A stretch of 64,000 bases of DNA from Icerya purchasi (lineage: Eukaryota; Arthropoda; Insecta; Hemiptera; Monophlebidae): positions 99,803,164-99,867,163 of the forward strand of contig CM077116.1 of assembly GCA_039619475.1 (NCBI GenBank), in the 5' to 3' direction. The notes beneath the pieces were generated by a model. That model did not search any database, was not told the DNA's origin, and saw only the letters and a list, made by a program, of their open reading frames with translations. A program made the translations under genes and the position numbers. Positions 37,141 through 50,205 of the stretch are shown in pieces; position 1 is the stretch's first letter; every line of letters begins with the position of its first letter.

Positions 37141-38075
37141 GTGATGGGGGCGTGGGTGGCGCGTATACGTCTCTTACGTTCCTGCACTCTGAGTCTTTCA
37201 GACTTCCTTCTTTCTGCTCTATCTTCTCAGCCGAGTCGATCTCAATTTTTCGTGCCATTCAATTCATATCCTCTACGAGTGGGGTTCACAAATTCCTGAT
37301 TGTTTCTGATTCCAGAGGCGTTCTTCAAACCATTTCCTCTCCTCCTTCTCATACTTCTGACGGTATCATCCTCTCTATTCGATCTCTTGTCTCCTCTTTG
37401 TTCTCGTTCCGCTCCATTCTCATAGACTTTCTATGGGTCCCTAGCCATTCCAATATTGAGGGCAATGACGCAGCTGACTCTTTAGCTCGCTCAGCCGCCC
37501 GCATTGGTCCTTTCCTCGACTCTTTCCCTTCCTCAGACATTCTTTCTCTATCACGCTCTAATCATTCTAGACTTTGGTCTGACATGTATCCATCTTTATT
37601 CTCTAATCATTATTCATACTACCATCTTATTCAACCGGTTTTTCCTGCCTGGGTTTCAATCTGTTCCTATCTGTCGTCGTTCCACTGTTGTTTCCTTAAT
37701 TAAGCTTAGAATCAATCATTCTCTACTCCCTTCTTCTCGCTTTCGTTTTTCTTTAACTCTTTCTCCTTTCTGCTCTCTTCACGCTTCTGAGCCTTCTTGT
37801 ATTTGTGACTCAAATCACATCCTATTCGAATGTTTTACACTCTCTAACGAACGCTCCTTTCTTTACGCCCAACTTCTAGTTTTGGGTCTTCCTACTCCCT
37901 TTAACGCTACCTATATTCTTTCCTTCCCATTGCCTTCAGTTATTCCATTGCTGCTGTCCTTTGTCTTTTCCATTTCTGACCGCTTGGCTATTTAGTTATA
38001 ACTCATAATTTTTCATGTTGTTGGGCCAAGGCCGCTGGCGCGCCCAGGGTAGGTAAAAAAAAAAAAAAAAAAAAA
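37141..38075 (+). mobile_element. LINE family A, best copy: RNase H to poly-A tail
   Basis: A 5'-truncated non-LTR retrotransposon whose remaining ORF starts inside RNase H and runs to the stop at 37993-37995. RNase H remains include FSAESISIF with the catalytic Glu, FLIVSDSRG with the next Asp, then WVPSHSNIEGNDAADSLARS with the final Asp. The first catalytic Asp was lost with the 5' part. A frameshift near 37650 moves the frame, after which RRSTVVSLIKLRINHSLLPS and CICDSNHILFECF give the Cys/His C-terminus. A roughly 60-bp 3' UTR ends GCGCGCCCAGGGTAGGT before 21 A. The long open frames suggest this is the youngest copy of the family here. RNase H plus this C-terminus fits the I/R1/Loa group; the subfamily is not resolved. 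Confidence 0.88.
38055..38075 (+). repeat. Poly-A tail of the LINE
   Basis: Twenty-one A directly after the 3' UTR. A candidate target repeat (TTGCT near 37119 and after the tail at 38076) is too short to be convincing. Confidence 0.8.
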
Positions 38076-41000
38076 TTGCTCAAAAAACAAAATTTTCACA
38101 TTTTTTCCCATGTCTGGCTGAAGATAGATAGATGAGCCCGTTTCCAAATTTAAATAATTTCGCTTTCAAAACGGTTTCATTATTCGGCGCAATTATGTAC
38201 ACCGTGTTTAGCTTTAATTTGAACTACATGAAAAATAAGTACTGGCGAATATCACGTCGCTTCTTCATCTGGCCAAAAATTTAATGTAAACATTCCGGCG
38301 CTTTGGTTAGATCAGAAATACTCCCGTGTTTTTAATGGGTTTTTTTTTTTAAATAATGTTCTTAATTAAATTTATTTGGTCCGTAAATTGGTGTGTGTGT
38401 GTGCGATTAAATTGGAAAAACTACAAATGGTTCTGGTTTATGTGGATTATGACGCTGCTCACTGAAATATAAGAACGAGCGATAATTTTTGAAGCATGAA
38501 TGAAAAATAGGATACAAATAATCCCTAGGATACATTCTAATCCCATAACAAAAACATTGCCTAATGTGGTCCGTTACAGAGGCATCCTAAATGTAGTCTG
38601 ATTACGTCCAAGTTGGACATTATTGGTTCAATACATTCGGAAAAAAAGAGAAAAAAAAAGTGACGAGGGGTTAATAATTAGGAAAAGAAAACATGAACGT
38701 AAAAAAGAAAGGTAAAAAATGGAATTTGTTTTTGGTGAACGATATTCTTTATCAGCGTCTTTTAATAACGGTACATAATAATGTTCTGCGCGCGGCGATA
38801 AATGCGTGTGCCGATATTGTTACAACGTGAGGTAATTACGTTACATTAGCGCGGCTGTAATTATTAATCGATGGGGAAATGCATCGCCGTTGAAAGCGGA
38901 AATGGCCCTCTCTACACCGAAGTATTTCACGAATGTCCGTCTACTAAAGGCTTTAAATATCGGAAAACACGTGTTCAAATGTGAATTCGAAAAAAACAAA
39001 AAAAAATTAAACGCTGCCTGGGGAGCTACAGTTCGGACATTGAAAATGAAGCAGATTCGGCGAGACACACACATGGCCCGGTTTCGCGTGGAAATTTGAA
39101 GTCTCCGGCTTGCACGAATTTTCGTTTAGATTTCGAAGAAGCGGGAAAATACGGACAGAGAAAGGACTCTCGTTCGATAAATATTGTTCGATCCACGTAC
39201 AAAGTGACAGCGACGCTCCGGGATAATTGTTACGATATCATTACGTTATTTTTAATTGCTGCTCGAACGGACGACATGCTTTTCCGTTCGGAAATTCCTT
39301 CTTCCGACTCGGTGCCGTAACGTGACGGCGGACTCGTTTGCCGTGCTAACGATTTTATCATCACGTTTCGCAAGACCGTCACGCACTCGCCTCTTTGTAC
39401 ATTTGTACGTCTGACATTTACACCGTTGCGCCTGATGAGATAAAGTGTATTAACCTGCTATTATCTCGATCGTCAAATTTCACATTGATCATCGACAATC
39501 CGCTCTTATCTCTCTGCGGGAAGTGTCTGATAACGACATTACCATGTGTGCCTTCTGGTTTGGCACTTTCCGCGTGTATGTACTTCCGTTTTTCCCGGTA
39601 TATTTACCGGAATATCTCGCGGTGTCTCTCTCCGTTGGAGACAAATGTTGTTGTTCGCGGAAATTCGCGTTTTCTTCATATTGTAGAAAGTAAAATTATT
39701 GGGAAAACGCAGTCGCTGCGTGATACGATTCCCCCGTGTTCGGGTTGTCGCCAACCGAATTTAGGAAAATACATAGATCGGTGCGCGAAGATGTTTTTCA
39801 GCGATATCTGTGTACCGGACTGCGTGATATTCTCTATGAAGGATACTTCTTTTCGGAGAAGATATCGATAACGATCCGGCCATTCTTGCTCACATTAGCC
39901 ATTTAACCAATGGAAACGTTTTCCCTATTCTCGCTTTGCCGTTTCATCGATTGACCATTTTGCCTACCAGCCGTTGAATCGTGCACATTTCCGTCGTCCG
40001 TTTTGGTTTTCTTCTTTTTCGAGAATCTACCAAAATTGCGCGCCTCTTATCCAAGTACCGTTACCATCGAGAACGTTACTTCCCTGATCACGCTGCAACA
40101 ATTAGCTCTTTTCGCATGCGCCTTAATTGGAACTTTTTGCGCACCGAACGTCTAGCTGATTCGGGGAGTAATAAAGTTGCTACAATGAGCGAAGTAAAAT
40201 CCTATGCATCGACTTAGATTCCTGGATGGATTTTAACCAGCTAGCACGGGGAAAAATCGGATCCGCCAATCTGAACCGGAAACAAGGGTGCGAGAACGCA
40301 GTATCCTCAGTCAGCCCAGATCCATCTTTGGGATCGATTGGGAATGTCCTTTGTCAAATCGTTACCGGACGCACACGATTTACGACAACAGTCCAGTTCT
40401 TTTACGATAGCGCTTTAGAGAGGCTGCCCTTTGTCCTTTTGTTTACGTTTACTCGTATCATCCTCATGGTCATTCCTTACTGCTACTTATTTTTTTCCAT
40501 TCCTATTCCCTGTTTCTTACCAACTAAACCATTAGAAATTATAATCTCTAACGTGTCTTTTACTGTATATTTCTCATTTTCTATTTAATTTTAACAAAAT
40601 AACTCTCTTCGATGTTGTACATAGTGTATATAAATATATTGCATATATGCATGTATAATAAATATGAACAACATGAATGTGTGTCCGGTGCCCCCGGGTG
40701 AATGCTGCGGACTGCGCTAGACTACAATCGAAGATTGTTAAAAATAATCGTTAATACTCGCCTAGAGAACAGTGACGATACTCTATTACGGACTACGCGA
40801 GGAAAAATTTGAAGCTCCAACAAACAAAAAAACCGAATTTACGAGAGAGAAAAAACAATGCTCAAAAAATACCCGAAGCAAATGAAAAATTATTTTAAAA
40901 AAAATGTCAAAACTAACAACTAAGGGAAAAAATAGTTTTACGATTTTTTGAAAGTTTTTAATGTTTTTCCAAATTTTCTTCAGTCATTTTTGTGCGCTTC

Positions 41001-41808
41001 AAGACATTAAATAAACGTTTTCGAAAGAAAACTACATACTACATTTTATTTTACACACTTTCAAATATCAGAATCCGTGTTTAACTCGAAACCCGTATTT
41101 TCGCACCACATTTCTCGGCGAACATCACATATAAAATAAGACAGTTTATGACGAGAATTTCTGGAAAAAGCGCAGATTCAAAAAGTATTTAGGAGCAGCG
41201 TTACAGCATTTTTCAATTTTTAATTCGCATCTGTAGGTTTTAATGCGTTTATTTTCGGTAATAGTATTTATAATTCCACGATTTTAATAAAATTTATCTC
41301 AGGATAAAGGAAGATTTACTGGCAGTTCTTTCCGTTCTTTTCATTTCGCAATAGCGCGCCCATGAAAAGAAGAAAAGTTAATAGGCAAAACCCGGTTTAG
41401 AAAATAATGTGAAAAAATCCGCAATGAAACTTTATCATGGGACAGCAAAATCCTCTGTTTGTGGCATTAAATCACGGGTGTTAAAGAGAATTTAATATTG
41501 CAAAATGCTACATAATTCCCATTTCGCTGTGTCTTTTAAATTGAAAGATGTCGTGAATGTTTAGATTAGCATTATCAGTTTTAGTTGAAAACTGAGGTAA
41601 CAAAGAATAGAAAATGGAGAACGGTTGATACTTGACAGGAAAGAGGGAATTTCAGGGAAGGAAAAAAAGGAGCAAGGATTTTAATCATCATACACGCGCA
41701 CAATTTTTTAAATGAGGTAAAAAAATGATCGTTCAATGAAAAAACTATAATTAATGAAAATATAGTTAATAAAGAATCTTTCAACATCCTGTTTGTTAAT
41801 TGATAAAA
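38076..41808. other. Non-coding stretch, GC-richer at 38.8-40.5 kb
   Basis: Frames of up to 158 codons occur at 39.4-39.9 kb but show no domain, and other frames overlap on the opposite strand, so no gene is called. The CpG-rich composition could mark regulatory or transcribed DNA. Confidence 0.35.
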
Positions 41809-42029
41809 TATAGTAATTTATTAGAAATACAATTATAATAAACAAATTTAAGAATAAAATGAAGGCTTATTTAGAAACGTTCTCGAGTATAACCTATCTA
41901 TCATCAGCTAAGAACGCTATGTGTTCTTAGCTGATGATAGATAGGTTATACTCGAGAACGTTTCTAAATAAGCCTTCATTTTATTTTTAAATTTGTTTGT
42001 TATAATTATATTTCTAATAAATTACTATA
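41809..42029. repeat. Nearly perfect 221-bp palindrome (MITE-like)
   Basis: Arms at 41809-41915 and 41923-42029 (107 bp each) pair around the 7-nt loop GCTATGT. I count three mismatches, all transitions. The palindrome begins TATAGTAATTTATTAG and ends CTAATAAATTACTATA. This is compatible with an element bounded by TA dinucleotides, the Tc1/mariner target, but the terminal TA may simply be part of the arm. No coding capacity. Such arm identity implies recent origin or arm-to-arm conversion. Confidence 0.9.
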
Positions 42030-42230
42030 AAGAATATATTAAAGAAAGAAAAAAACATATATTTACTACGTTTCCGGTGTCACTAGTTGCGTTATTTTAA
42101 ATAACGAATGGTCGAAGATAGTTTTTAAAACAGTTATCGTTTGTTTTATATCAACATAGATTTAAGTTCGTTGGCCAACACATTGCACTTAGAATTGCGG
42201 AGCTATAAAAAATTTACCGATCTATACCAC

Positions 42231-42266
<36 letters not shown>

Positions 42267-43412
42267 TTCCCATCATTCCGGCAAATATTATTATGACAAT
42301 CGAAAAAGAAAAGGAAACATTTCGGGAAACCAAGAAAAGCAGTCTGTACATAATGTGAACAATTTCATTTGCATGGAACGTTTTTCATGGATTTCTCGTA
42401 TTATTATAGTAAATTATCTTCAAGTGACGAAGAATACGAATAAAATTTTAGTTAATTTAAATTTTAAGTGCAGTTATTGTTATTTGTAAATAACATCACT
42501 TTTACAAATCCGTTTATGGTACTCTATTTAGTATGATTATAAAATAAATATCGTTCAAGAAATATTTGAAAAAAAAAAGAAAGTATAATGAATAAAAGAA
42601 TAAATGTATCTAGCAACTTATTGTCGGCGTTATGTGTCGCCGCGGTCTTCCGAACGCCGATATTATCTCGTGTTAAAATTTATACGCGATCTTCGACGGT
42701 TTGGCTGAATACGTGTGTAACAGTCAAAAATCTAAATTTTCTCTGGGGCATCTTCATTATTTCAAATTTTTTTCGTTCTCTCATTACATTTCTTGCGAAA
42801 ATAACTTTTTCGCTAAATATGTTGTTATTACAGGTACGCGATTGCATATCTCATTAATGTAGTGCACACTTACCGTAGAGCTCCCTGCGGTGCGTGTGAC
42901 TGGTCATTTTTAGACAGGCGCACGTTATGGACACAGCGATGCAACGACATTTCACGCTTTAATACCTGCTGCATAATGTGGCTTTTGTTTACGTCACGCA
43001 GGTGTCCAGTCGAGATTTATCTAACAAAAATTTCCTCAACATTATTAACATTCGATCTATAAGCGGGTTGAACCATTAGGATTAGTGTATTAAAATGTCG
43101 CGTCATTAGTTCGGTTTAATTTTCTCTGTCAACGTTTAGCGTGCCTACTATTTCGCGCTGATATCCCCAACTGATCAGACAGCTCGACTACTCCAGAACG
43201 AATATTTCCCTCTCCCGTTATGATTTGATTCGGTATTAGCGCGATGTGCAGTCAAGAAAATTAAAAAACCCGTATGCACTTATGACAGTTTTATTTTCAT
43301 TCGTTGGGCTATTTATTCGTGCCATGAATTGCACTTTTCGTTGTTTTTCTTTTACACTACCATTGTACGTGTTATTATTTCATGAATTTACTCATTTTTT
43401 GTCTCATGCCTG

Positions 43413-43447
<35 letters not shown>

Positions 43448-45258
43448 ATATATGTATGTATGTATGTATATACGCGCTGGGATGTACTTGATTATTTAAA
43501 TAAAATATTATTTTGATAAATAATGTAAAGTTTAAATTATAATACAAAACTGCAGGCAGTGCCGATACTTTATTTAGACTTTATTCGAAAAAATAGGAAG
43601 TTCCTTTATTTTCGAACTTGGGTAAAGGCCCCAAAATGAAAACTTATAAAAGATTAGAAATTGTATTTGACTGCTTATCGCAGCAAGTTTGATAACCAGT
43701 ACAATATAAAGAGACAGTCTGTTAATATTCTGTCAAATAGTGATTACGTCGAACTTGTAATCGTTATTATAGTGTGCCTATATTAACTGCAATCACTTAT
43801 AATGCTTACTACATTCGAGTTTTATCCTCGAACATTTTTCACTTTTCACGATTGGAAGCGTGCAGTTTTTGCGAGTTTTATTACAATCGCCTTCGAACAA
43901 ATGACTGTTTAAATATTGAAATCAATAAAGGAAATAATGATCGTTAATATTGAGTGAAAACAAACAAAAAACACGCCGCTCCCATTACCGTTCGTGTAAT
44001 TGTTCGTGTAATTTTATTTTAATCATATTAAGTTGCGCGAGAAAACTACTCTATGCGTATATTTTTTCTTCATAAATTCATTATATTTAAAAGTGCGTTG
44101 ATTTAACATTAAATTTGAAGGATGAATACAGAGAATAAAGAATAAAAATCTATAAATATAACATCATATAAAATGTAAAATTTGAAATAAAAACCTCTAA
44201 ATTTTGTTAGTATTTTTTTATGTATAAAATTACCAGATTTATTTATTTATTTATTTATTTTATTTTATTGAGCTTGTCAGCGATATACTACTTTCTTCAT
44301 ACGGAAAAACATTGCATCCAAGGCGAAAATCAAAATAATAATTTAAAATTAAACCGTGGTTCATTAGTTTGTTGTAACGTTTTTTTTTTTTTTTGTTTTT
44401 TTTTTTTTTGAAACTATTTCCTTTATAATACTTTCTGTTAATAATAAGGATGTATCATAACGTACCTATATTTCGTAAAATTACATTTGTACGTGACATC
44501 GTGGAGATTATACGAGAGAAAGGAGAATCCTAACTACTTACTAATGGGGCGGCAGTAACGGCTAAATATCCGTTCCTAACGTCATTCGACCAGTAATCCT
44601 TGAAGAGCCGAGAATAAATTTTCGGAACAACGTGTTTTTAAATGTATTCTTATTGCGTTATTGGTAATAAATTTCGCCGTGTTAATTTAAACGGATTAAT
44701 TGTATAATAAAAGTTTTTATTTCATTGCTTTTTCGATTTATAACATAATGTAAGCCGTTTAGTGAATATTATAATATTTCGATCGCGCCAATTTGAAGCA
44801 AATTCACCGAAGTACGAATTTTTCAGATATGATATATAATAACTTACGATTAATATACACTTGCAGATAATTTCACGTATCGCGCATTTTCCGTTGTTGA
44901 AGCAGAAATGCACACGGGATATGCGTTTGATAAAAGAAAAACAAAATAAAATGCTACTTTTTCGGAATTAATGACACATTTTTCGTGATATTTCTTCACT
45001 TTTCGTTTAAGCGATAAAAATGTATATAACGTCATATAAAATTATGTAGGGTTCGTACTAATTATGGTTTTGCCTTTTTTTTTATTTCGCTGCTTCGTAA
45101 TTCTTTTTTGTTTTTCCGCTAATTTTGCTTTTTTCGAAATTAAATTTTGCGAAATCAATTTTACGCGTGCCCGTCCGTAGAACATCAAATTTTCTGATAA
45201 CATTTCCATTTCATGATAGTTATTATATATGTTTTGCCGATTGATAGAGTTATACCAG
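42030..45258. other. Non-coding stretch with AT and TATG microsatellites
   Basis: (AT)n lies at about 42240-42266 and a TA/TATG tract at 43411-43472. A GC-richer interval at 42.6-43.2 kb holds short frames without domains. Poly-T lies near 44380-44409. Confidence 0.4.
43411..43472. repeat. (TA)n/(TATG)n compound microsatellite
   Basis: A TA run followed by alternating TATG units. Confidence 0.9.
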
Positions 45259-45333
45259 GGCCGTCGCGATAGTCTAGTGAACTCTCTTGATTGTTAACAA
45301 TAGTGGTCAAGAGTTCGATTCCCAGCGACGGCC
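45259..45333 (+). ncRNA. tRNA-Asn(GTT)-like unit: tRNA pseudogene or SINE head
   Basis: This 75-nt unit is closed by a perfect 9-bp stem (GGCCGTCGC with GCGACGGCC). It has an A-box-like GATAGTCTAGTGAA, a loop TTGTTAA carrying anticodon GTT, and a B-box AGTTCGATTCCC. Length and order are those of a tRNA. The T-stem (AAGAG against CCCAG) and the anticodon stem do not pair, and there is no U at position 8, so it should not make a working tRNA. The intact outer stem beside broken inner stems is odd. A SINE head or a decayed tRNA-Asn relative are the alternatives. Following A-rich sequence would fit a SINE, but no second copy was seen. Confidence 0.5.
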
Positions 45334-48300
45334 AAAAAGAAATAGACTGATTTAATTTAATGAGTAGTTAGTGGCCAAATGGTATTTAAAACCAGGCCAG
45401 GTTTAAAAAAGAAAAAGAATAGTTACACCGAAAATATATATGCAAAACCTTCCATACATTTTTATGATAAATTTATTATCGGACTAATAAAGAACACATT
45501 TTCTTTTTTTTCTTTTTTTTTACTTCTGTCAGAAATTACTAAAAAATGTTGTCTAGAGTTTATATTTATGTTTTCCATAGTGATCATTTAAATTTTTACT
45601 TTTAATTTATACTTTTGTGTTTGATATATATATATATTTTTTTTTTTTTACTGCTGGAAACATTCAATTTTTCATTTTATTCTATCGAGTGTTTTTTGCT
45701 TCTTTATTTTTCCTACTTTATTGACAAAAACCACACTGGTAGGTTATCCAAATCACCGCAGAAACTTATTGGTTATGCACTAAAACCTTTTTCGGGAATC
45801 AGTTTATCCGATGAGAAAATGGGAAAACGAAATCGGTTCGGTAATATGTGAGATTTGCACGCCCATAGACATACACAGGTGTTCGACTTTCATTTATAAC
45901 CTGACACTGCCGATAATTAAGTGGGAAAGAATGACAGGTGAAATTAACATACGCTTTCGATTACAGTGATGGTACTTGCAAATCTTGTCAGTTTTTAATA
46001 TCGTTGTAAGTCTTTAATAGTGGTTTGCATCGAAGGATTTTGTATAACTCTTCCGAAGAAACGCTTCGTTGTTTCGGTGTTTTAATGGGGCTTAGCCTCG
46101 ACGTTCCTTTTACGTACTAGGCTTTTCTACGTACTATACGCGTATCTTTGGCGGAACTTCGATGGCCATCGGAAGAAGCTTTTATAGTAAGTTCCGAGTA
46201 TTCAAAACGCGAATAGCGGGGAAGCAGCGAATTTTTAATAAAACTATTACTCGCAAGATGACAATTATTTATATACACGAAGAATGTTTATTGTTTTGCC
46301 AGTTTCTAGAAATTTCCATTGGCTTATTGTAGTCAATAAACTGCCCACGTGGCTACTGTTGAGTTTGCATTCGTAACTATTCTAGGTAGCTGCTGGATCG
46401 TACGAACGCAACCAGTTCCGATTTTAAACGGGTAAGTTTTTGCATTAAGCTGAATAAGGCGCGACAAGGGACTTGAAGGAAAAAGTCTGGTCTGGGAAAA
46501 CAAGGAAATGTATTGAACGAAAGCGAGAAGAGCAAAACGATCACGTAGGAAGAGGCCATTGAAAAAAAGAAGAAAAGCGACGCGTCCGTGTATTTTATCT
46601 TCGTTGTGATTCGCCTGAATTGATCGTTGTTAAAGGTCATCCGTTACAGATTAGCCGCGGCCGATTGAAGGAAGGAAGGAAGATCGATGCATACGAACAA
46701 ATTGCTTGTACATAATGTAGGGCGTTATGTAAATTAATATCGTGGCATACGAGAAGCAGCGCTTGTGTGCGTGTTATATAACACGTTGAATGGTTGTGCC
46801 GATAAAAATACCGCTTTCTTCTGAAGGCTGGATATCTTCCGGTCAAGACATGAGTCAAATCCTTTGATTAGTGCATTTCTGCTGTCGGCGCTTCCCCTAC
46901 CATTGTTTACACAGTGTCTGATTCTTTTATTCTATCTATCTTTCCATTCAGTAGGTGACCGATTATCTGTCTCGTAACTTTGATTTTATATGACCGGTGT
47001 TTTCTTTACCGAAGCAACCGCTTAAATAAATAATTCCAAGTGGGTCTTTTAAAAAAGGCTACATTTTCACGCCTTGCCTATTATCATTGATCTCCAGATG
47101 GTATTTCGATCTATTTTTATTTTCTCGCTTTCTTTTCAATATCCGTTTTAGATCACGCGTTTCGCAGAAACATAATTGTGGAGGTGTATTTTATTGCTAT
47201 GTGACCTCTTCGCTCTATCTCTTTTCTTTCTTTTTGTTTTTGTTGTTTGGTAGGCAGAAAAAAAGATTAGCCTGGCGCAGCGGGGGATCCCTCGATTTTG
47301 TAACCGAGAAAGCGTCTTTGACAAACAATGCGGTTTGCCCGCTGCCGAGGCCGCCCGAGAAATTGAATGATTGTTACCCAAATTTTATTATTTTTCAAGC
47401 TTGAATCATTAAAGGTCGTAAGAAATGCCGAATCTGTCTCAATATACGGAAAATCACCGCATACTGACTGCTTTACCCTATGAAGTCGTAATTTGTTCTC
47501 TGGCTTGGGTCTTATTCTGAAGGAAACTATTCTTCTATCTTGAATATTATAAGTTGTCGCTTGTGAATACGAGTAAAACAAACATTTTGAGTCAGTCTAA
47601 TTAATGGATGTACCATTTATAAAAATAAATCGAACAGGTAAATAATACATATATCTAATATTTGTATATTGAAATATTTATTGCAAATTACGCTTTAAAT
47701 GAAATGGTATTCAATTAGATTTCGGCAACAGAGAATAACAGAAATTGCCATCCATTAAAAAATTATTTTCTCTTAATTGCTATAAATTTTTGGTCTTTTT
47801 ATATTCTCTTTCTTTTTCCTTTTTGTAATGTTAAATTGTAATCTTTTGGCAATTTGTTGAATTAAGACATTTTAAAAGTAGTAAAATGGAAGGTTTTTTT
47901 TTCGTTATCTTTTTTTGGATTTGACGAAAAATGGCGTCTGAATCAGTGAAATGGTCGATCCATATGAAAATGAGTTACACGCGAACAAACAAAAAAAAAA
48001 AAACATACGCGACGAACACATAATAACCGTTTTTTGTTGTTTTTTTTGTAAGTCGGAAAAAATTAAAAATTAAAGACAAGTTTATTGACATAAAAAATTT
48101 AAAGTATACTATTAGATTAATAAGTCATCTTCTTTTTGGCGGGTAATCGTCCACTGCTGACAAGTCCAACGCAATAAGGAAAAAACAAATAAACAAATAA
48201 ATACACTTTCTGCCTCTTTCTTAAGATTTAAAAAGAAAATATTCGAAACAAATTTCTGTCCAAAACGAAAAAATTAAGAGAAAGATAAAAATGATTCTGT

Positions 48301-49439
48301 TTCTTTTTTTAACGAGGAACTTGGATAAAACTAACATAAATGTGCATTGTTTTCAATTTATAATAAAGCATTTATCCGTTTACAGCTCTTTATCCTGGAG
48401 TATTTTTCTTTCTTTTTTTCTGTAACTTTGAAAAACTTAATTTTTCATGTTACACTAAATATCAATAAGACTTTCCATATATAAGGTAGGTGGCATTTAT
48501 ACAGCACTGGACTTCGAATGGAATAACTCGCAAATATTAATCGGAGTCGTCGTTTCACGTGTATTTACATTAAACATTTTTAGCGGTATTTTTTCACTTC
48601 TGATTTTCATATGAATCTTTTTTATTGTTTTTCGAAAAGAAAAGATTAACAGCGGAATCAAATAGCAAAAAAATGATGCGTTTAGTCTGTTTAAAATTCG
48701 ACAATGATGACGCGCTGTTGCCAACACGAAATCATTCGTATGTATGTCTGATTTTTTGTTTTATTACCTGAGTAACCGAAACCTTAAATTTAGGCGAAAT
48801 GGGAATTAGGCGATTTGGGAATTAGACGAAATGGAAAGTCACCAGAAAATATGCAACAAAAAGGTTATTTTAAAGGTAGTTTGATTTTAATAAAAAATAA
48901 AGCCATTCCTGTAACTGTGAACTACCATGGTTTGCATAAGGTAACAGACCGATCTTGTGAATTCTGTGCATCGCAAACATTCTTCTCTAATCATCGCATT
49001 TTCGTTCCACCGTTTTTTTTTTTCTTCTTTTCCCTGTGTTTGAGAAAAATCTGTTTCTAGATAAAACACTTTTTAATCAACTGTTCATGGCAGCATCTTT
49101 AAAGAAGTATTGCGTTAGACAAAGAAGCTGTGAAGTAATCCCCCCTCCCAAAAAAAAACAACAAAAAAACAACTTATACACGTAATTCACCACACTCCCG
49201 TAATATGTGTACACATACATAACGCTTAATTAATTAGTTCTAATTTCACACTTAAAGGATGTATTATACGCGTATATGGGGCATTATACCATACTGTCCG
49301 CACACCGATCGATCGGAAAGATATCGCTCCTCTTTTTTGAGGGGAGGGCTGAACTGACCAGGGGGCTTTATTTGGAAACAATTAGGAATGGAAAAAGTCA
49401 ATTATATCTTAATAAGATATCTTAAATATTGTTATTAAT
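45334..49439. other. Non-coding stretch
   Basis: Frames up to about 105 codons at 47.1-47.6 kb overlap on both strands and show no domain. A short 16-bp direct duplication (TGGGAATTAG units) lies near 48797-48830. Confidence 0.4.
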
Positions 49440-50090
49440 AAGAAGTAGTCAGTATAGGGGAAATAACACGTGGGGAAGGAAATCATGAGGCGCATTTAGG
49501 AGCAGGAAGAGATAGAATTTAAGCAAATTTGAATACCGAGTGGAACGCTCAACAGAAAGAAATGAACACTTAATAAACGCATGATCAACAAATCAAAAAC
49601 AACTGCATCATTCGAACGCAGCGTTCAATATGAGAAGGAACCTAATAAAAAGCGAAAACGAAAATAAAATAATAGAATATGGTTAAAACGTAGGCTAAAC
49701 AACGGAAACAATAACAAAATGGTGAAGTGAGGGGAAAGAAAAGAGTCACGGCTTAGCAGGAAGACCAGGTAAAAATGAATAATAAGTGGAGGAGGAGGAA
49801 TACATCTGACCAAAATCTGCGATGAAAACTTATACACAGCGGGAGGAAATTGAAGGATAATTTTTTTCTTAAGGAAGCAACAAGCAGCATCCAGAGCCGA
49901 AAAAGCAGCCACTACCAATGGCGCTCGAATGCTTAGTAATCTACATTTAACATTAGTGAGAATCGAATGGAGGTAGGGAGAAAACGTGTAGATAAGTGAA
50001 CGCCTGCGGAGAATGATAAAATCACAGGAATGATGAGGAAAGGAAAACAGATGAAAGGCACTCACGGTGTCAAAAATCATTAAAATACCA
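49440..50090 (-). mobile_element. LINE family A fossil (reverse strand)
   Basis: The reverse-strand frame of 151 codons ends in SLRFNHILLFYFRFRFLLGS, matching IKLRINHSLLPSSRFRFSLT of the 37.1-38.1 kb copy. A shifted frame then gives DHAFIKCSFLSVERSTRYSN and LLKF against NHILFECFTLSNERSFLYAQ and LLVL. The upstream part of the long frame is compositionally similar to the region between RNase H and the C-terminus but not clearly alignable. It is frameshifted, 5'-truncated and without a recognisable tail. The long frame is a relic, not a host gene. Confidence 0.6.
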
Positions 50091-50164
50091 TAAAAAAAGG
50101 TGATTGGAGGAAGTGAAAATAATGGAAAACTTAGAATGAAACTCGTCTATGAATATAGATGTAT

Positions 50165-50167
<3 letters not shown>

Positions 50168-50200
<33 letters not shown>
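50168..50200. repeat. (AT)n microsatellite
   Basis: About 16 AT units. Confidence 0.95.

Positions 50201-50205
<5 letters not shown>

Noticed and set aside
39395..39871. 158-codon forward frame
   Set aside because: No recognisable family, and an overlapping frame on the other strand. Length fits chance in GC-richer DNA.
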